Below, in pieces: positions 53,279 to 55,268 of a DNA stretch of 55,268 nt. How positions within the stretch are numbered: position 1 is the first letter of the stretch; each line of letters starts with the position of its first letter. The notes beneath the pieces were generated by a model. The model did not search any database and was not told the DNA's origin. It was given only the letters and a program-made list of their open reading frames with translations. The DNA is from a filamentous cyanobacterium CCP3 (lineage in GTDB: Bacteria; Cyanobacteriota; Cyanobacteriia; Phormidesmidales; Phormidesmidaceae): positions 1 to 55,268 of the forward strand of contig PYGV01000009.1 of assembly GCA_003022385.1 (NCBI GenBank), written 5' to 3'. A program made the position numbers and the translations under genes.

Positions 53279-54517
53279 ATGAACAAGCGAGTATTTTTGG
53301 CACTGGTGGGGGCATCTCTGGTGACCGTATCCGTGGGCAGTGGGGTGTTGACAACAGAGCAGGCGATCGCGCAGACCCAGCCCGAGTGGTACAACTGCCT
53401 GACCCGCGAGGTGTTTACTCCTGAAAAGCAGGCCTGGTGCGACCGCTGGAGCACTCTGCAAAACGGCACCTACATCGTGCCCCTGGGCTTTAGCCCCGAG
53501 CCCAGCTTTGAAACCATCACCCTCGAAAATGGCGAGTACAACCGCCCCGGCGAACTGGTGGTGAGCCTGGCCGGCGAGCCCAACTGGCTGGCCTTTGGCG
53601 ACATCGACGGCGACGGCAAAGACGATGCTGCCGTGATCTTTGGCGTTAACCAGGGGGGCGGCACCAACCTGGTCACTTACCTGGCGGCGGTGATGGATAT
53701 CGACGGCGAGGCCAAGGCGCTGCGGCCTGTAGCCCTGGGCGATCGCATTCTGCTCAACGGCCCCACCACCATCGAAAACCAGCGCATCAATGTGGCTCAG
53801 CTGACCCAAACCGAAGTGATCAACCGCAGCTTTGTGGTCGATGGCGGCAGCCTCAGCGAGCTGGCTCAGCTGCCCAGCCCCGAGCGGGCTGAGGTGCCCG
53901 ACGGCACTGTCGTATTTTCGCAAACGTCGACCTATGCGGTGCGGGTGTTTACCCGCGATGGACAGCCCTATATCAACCTGTTCAACCGAACTAGCGGTCA
54001 GCAGGAGCTGAATGGCGTTCGGGCGATCGCGGTTAGTTCAGTAGAGGGCATTGTCTTCATGACCTCTGGCTCAACCACCCAAAATCAGCCCGCCGTGCGC
54101 GTCAGCATTGCCCCCGATGGCAGCCAAACCTTTGAGGTCAACGATACCGTGCAAACCAACTCTGCCAGCGTGACCGGCACCGTCACCTACCTGCCACGCA
54201 TTGCCATGCCGCCCAACGCCGTGCTGGATGTCAGCCTAATCGATGTCAGCCGAGCCGACGCTCCAGCCATTACTCTGGCTTCCCAGGCGACGGTGTTTGG
54301 CGATGCTCAAGGAGCGGCCACAGGCCAACGCCAGGTGCCGATTCCCTTTGAGCTGGTGTACGACCCCAACCAAATCGACCCCCGCTTTAGCTACGCCGTG
54401 CAGGCCCGCATTTCGGTCGATGGAGAGCTGCGCTTCATCAATACCAGCCAGTTCGCGGTGATTACTCAAGGCCGCCCCACCAGCGTAGAGGTCAGGGTTG
54501 ACCCGGTATCGCGGTAG
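53279..54517 (+). CDS. Secreted protein with C-terminal YbaY/YscW domain
   Basis: 412 residues from ATG 53279 (a GTG at 53267 would add four). There is a signal peptide (1-31, FLALVGASLVTVSVGSGV, cleavage near AIAQTQ). A first domain (about 32-165) has two cysteines in NCLTREVFTPEKQAWC and an FG-GAP-like AFGDIDGDGKDDAAVIFGVNQGGG, which suggests a calcium-type loop. A middle beta region holds a small lysozyme-inhibitor (MliC)-like stretch near YAVRVFTRDGQPYINLFNRTSG. The end (about 295-405) is the YbaY/YscW lipoprotein fold: VTGTVTYLPRIAMPPNAVLDVSLID, VPIPFELVYDPNQIDPRFSYAVQARI. No lipobox Cys is seen. Probably periplasmic. Confidence 0.8.
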   Translation: MNKRVFLALVGASLVTVSVGSGVLTTEQAIAQTQPEWYNCLTREVFTPEKQAWCDRWSTLQNGTYIVPLGFSPEPSFETITLENGEYNRPGELVVSLAGEPNWLAFGDIDGDGKDDAAVIFGVNQGGGTNLVTYLAAVMDIDGEAKALRPVALGDRILLNGPTTIENQRINVAQLTQTEVINRSFVVDGGSLSELAQLPSPERAEVPDGTVVFSQTSTYAVRVFTRDGQPYINLFNRTSGQQELNGVRAIAVSSVEGIVFMTSGSTTQNQPAVRVSIAPDGSQTFEVNDTVQTNSASVTGTVTYLPRIAMPPNAVLDVSLIDVSRADAPAITLASQATVFGDAQGAATGQRQVPIPFELVYDPNQIDPRFSYAVQARISVDGELRFINTSQFAVITQGRPTSVEVRVDPVSR

Positions 54518-54699
54518 GTGGGCTACCTAGAAAATTATCCATGCAGATTTGTCTGCTCTTAGCCGCCTGCCTGGGTCAGCTATTGGGCTCTACCCTTGGA
54601 TATAAATTAAATGAACTTGGGCTGCAGGCGATCGGGCTGGGAAGGCCGCTTGTTAGACTAACGGCAGCAAAAGCGTCGTCCACAGCGTGTAGATCTACC

Positions 54700-55268
54700 G
54701 TGACCGTTAAAGACTCAGCCCCCACTCTGCCCCCCGTAGCTCAGCCTGCGCTTCAGCCTCTAGTTTACCTAGTCGAAGACGAAACTCGAACGGTGCTCGA
54801 CTGGGCCTCGGGCGTAGCCCAGTCGGACGATACCTACTTCAATCGCGGGCAGCGGCTGGCGCGGCGCTTGGGTGCCCACTACCGCCGCGATGGGCTGACG
54901 GAGTTTGGCTTTTGGACCCCAGAACTGGTGGCCGACATCATTCAGTCGGAGCGCACCCTGGAGCTGGAGATTCTCACGCCGCTGCAGCCGATCGACTTTC
55001 GCGCGCCCCAGCAAACCCTCCGGTTTCAGCGCGATCGCCTGCCGGTGATGCAGCAGGGGGAGTTCGTCTGGGCGGTGGTGGCCGGGGTGAAGCCGGGCAG
55101 CCGCGATCGCGCCGGCAGCTTCTACTGGCTGCGCTATATCGACGCCGAGGGGCGACTTCACTACATTCGTGACCCCCTGGCCTACTCGCTGCCCTACGGC
55201 GTGTTTGCCCCCGCCGAGGTGTACGACCTCAAACGAGTGCAGCAGCGGCGGGCCGACCTGGGCTACCT
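54700..55268 (+). CDS. N-terminal part of a probable glucosylglycerol hydrolase (GghA-like); cut by window edge
   Basis: The open frame runs off the right edge. From GTG 54700 it reads, after a Pro-rich head, VYLVEDETRTVLDWASGVA, DTYFNRGQRLARRLGAHYR, DGLTEFGFWTPELV, SFYWLRYIDAEGRLHYIRDPLAYSLPYGVFAPAEVYDL and ends in RRADLGY. I recall this pattern as the N-terminal beta domain of cyanobacterial glucosylglycerol hydrolases, GH13-like enzymes that degrade the compatible solute glucosylglycerol when salt falls. The catalytic barrel is outside the window. The same frame is open back to ATG 54541 through a hydrophobic start (MQICLLLAACLGQLLGS), so an earlier start is possible. TATAAAT at 54601 is a -10-like site favouring the later start. 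Confidence 0.55.
   Translation, partial: MTVKDSAPTLPPVAQPALQPLVYLVEDETRTVLDWASGVAQSDDTYFNRGQRLARRLGAHYRRDGLTEFGFWTPELVADIIQSERTLELEILTPLQPIDFRAPQQTLRFQRDRLPVMQQGEFVWAVVAGVKPGSRDRAGSFYWLRYIDAEGRLHYIRDPLAYSLPYGVFAPAEVYDLKRVQQRRADLGY

Overview
The window is chromosomal DNA of a cyanobacterium. It carries pcyA (bilin synthesis), psb32 (photosystem II repair), a ferredoxin-type glutamate synthase, a cyanobacterial RNase E ending in the PNPase-binding nonapeptide, the clusters rpsL-rpsG-fusA-tuf-rpsJ, asd-dapA-rnj and tig-clpP-clpX, and very many copies of the HIP1 octamer GCGATCGC. GC-rich codon use and the gene set would fit a Leptolyngbya/Nodosilinea-type filamentous lineage, but that placement is a guess. 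No transposase, integrase, phage gene, CRISPR array or rRNA was seen. This is almost entirely core genome.

Layout. 1-5.7 kb: edge of a permease, a small conserved gene, psb32, a deacetylase/phosphodiester-glycosidase fusion, pheA and a LON-domain protein. 5.8-11.8 kb, minus strand: translation cluster rpsL-rpsG-fusA-tuf-rpsJ preceded by an A-type Fe-S protein and a sugar-isomerase-type cupin. 12.2-19.7 kb: a second phosphodiester glycosidase, Fd-GOGAT and an unlisted 59-residue charged protein. 19.7-23.1 kb: FAD oxidoreductase, then a YaaW / J-domain / DUF3143 trio and tRNA-Leu(UAG). 23.7-31.4 kb, minus strand: RNA-decay genes (rne-rnhB, rnj) followed upstream by lysine/DAP genes (asd-dapA). 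31.8-37.8 kb, plus strand: protein quality control (tig, clpP, clpX), a coupled alpha/beta hydrolase and bioA. 37.8-46.4 kb: pirin, Uma2 plus a phytochelatin-synthase-like protease, a purine deaminase, ALDH3, DUF1499, gmk, pcyA and an AI-2E-type permease. 47.1-50.2 kb: a UDP-galactopyranose-mutase-like flavoenzyme and a polysaccharide flippase. 50.4-55.3 kb: pgk, a universal stress protein, DUF1517, a YbaY-domain secreted protein and the 5' part of a probable glucosylglycerol hydrolase.

Functional themes are translation machinery and its decay and quality-control counterparts (RNases E, J and HII; trigger factor; ClpXP), nitrogen and amino-acid assimilation, photosynthetic pigment and PSII upkeep, and envelope polysaccharide handling.

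I found no convincing new multi-gene system. The points most worth checking are non-coding: HIP1-centred perfect palindromes used at gene ends (one supplies the stop codons of two convergent genes; another forms the apparent rnj terminator), a strong terminator between tuf and rpsJ, a tandem operator-like repeat upstream of Fd-GOGAT, and a large alternative-hairpin leader in front of the mutase-like gene.
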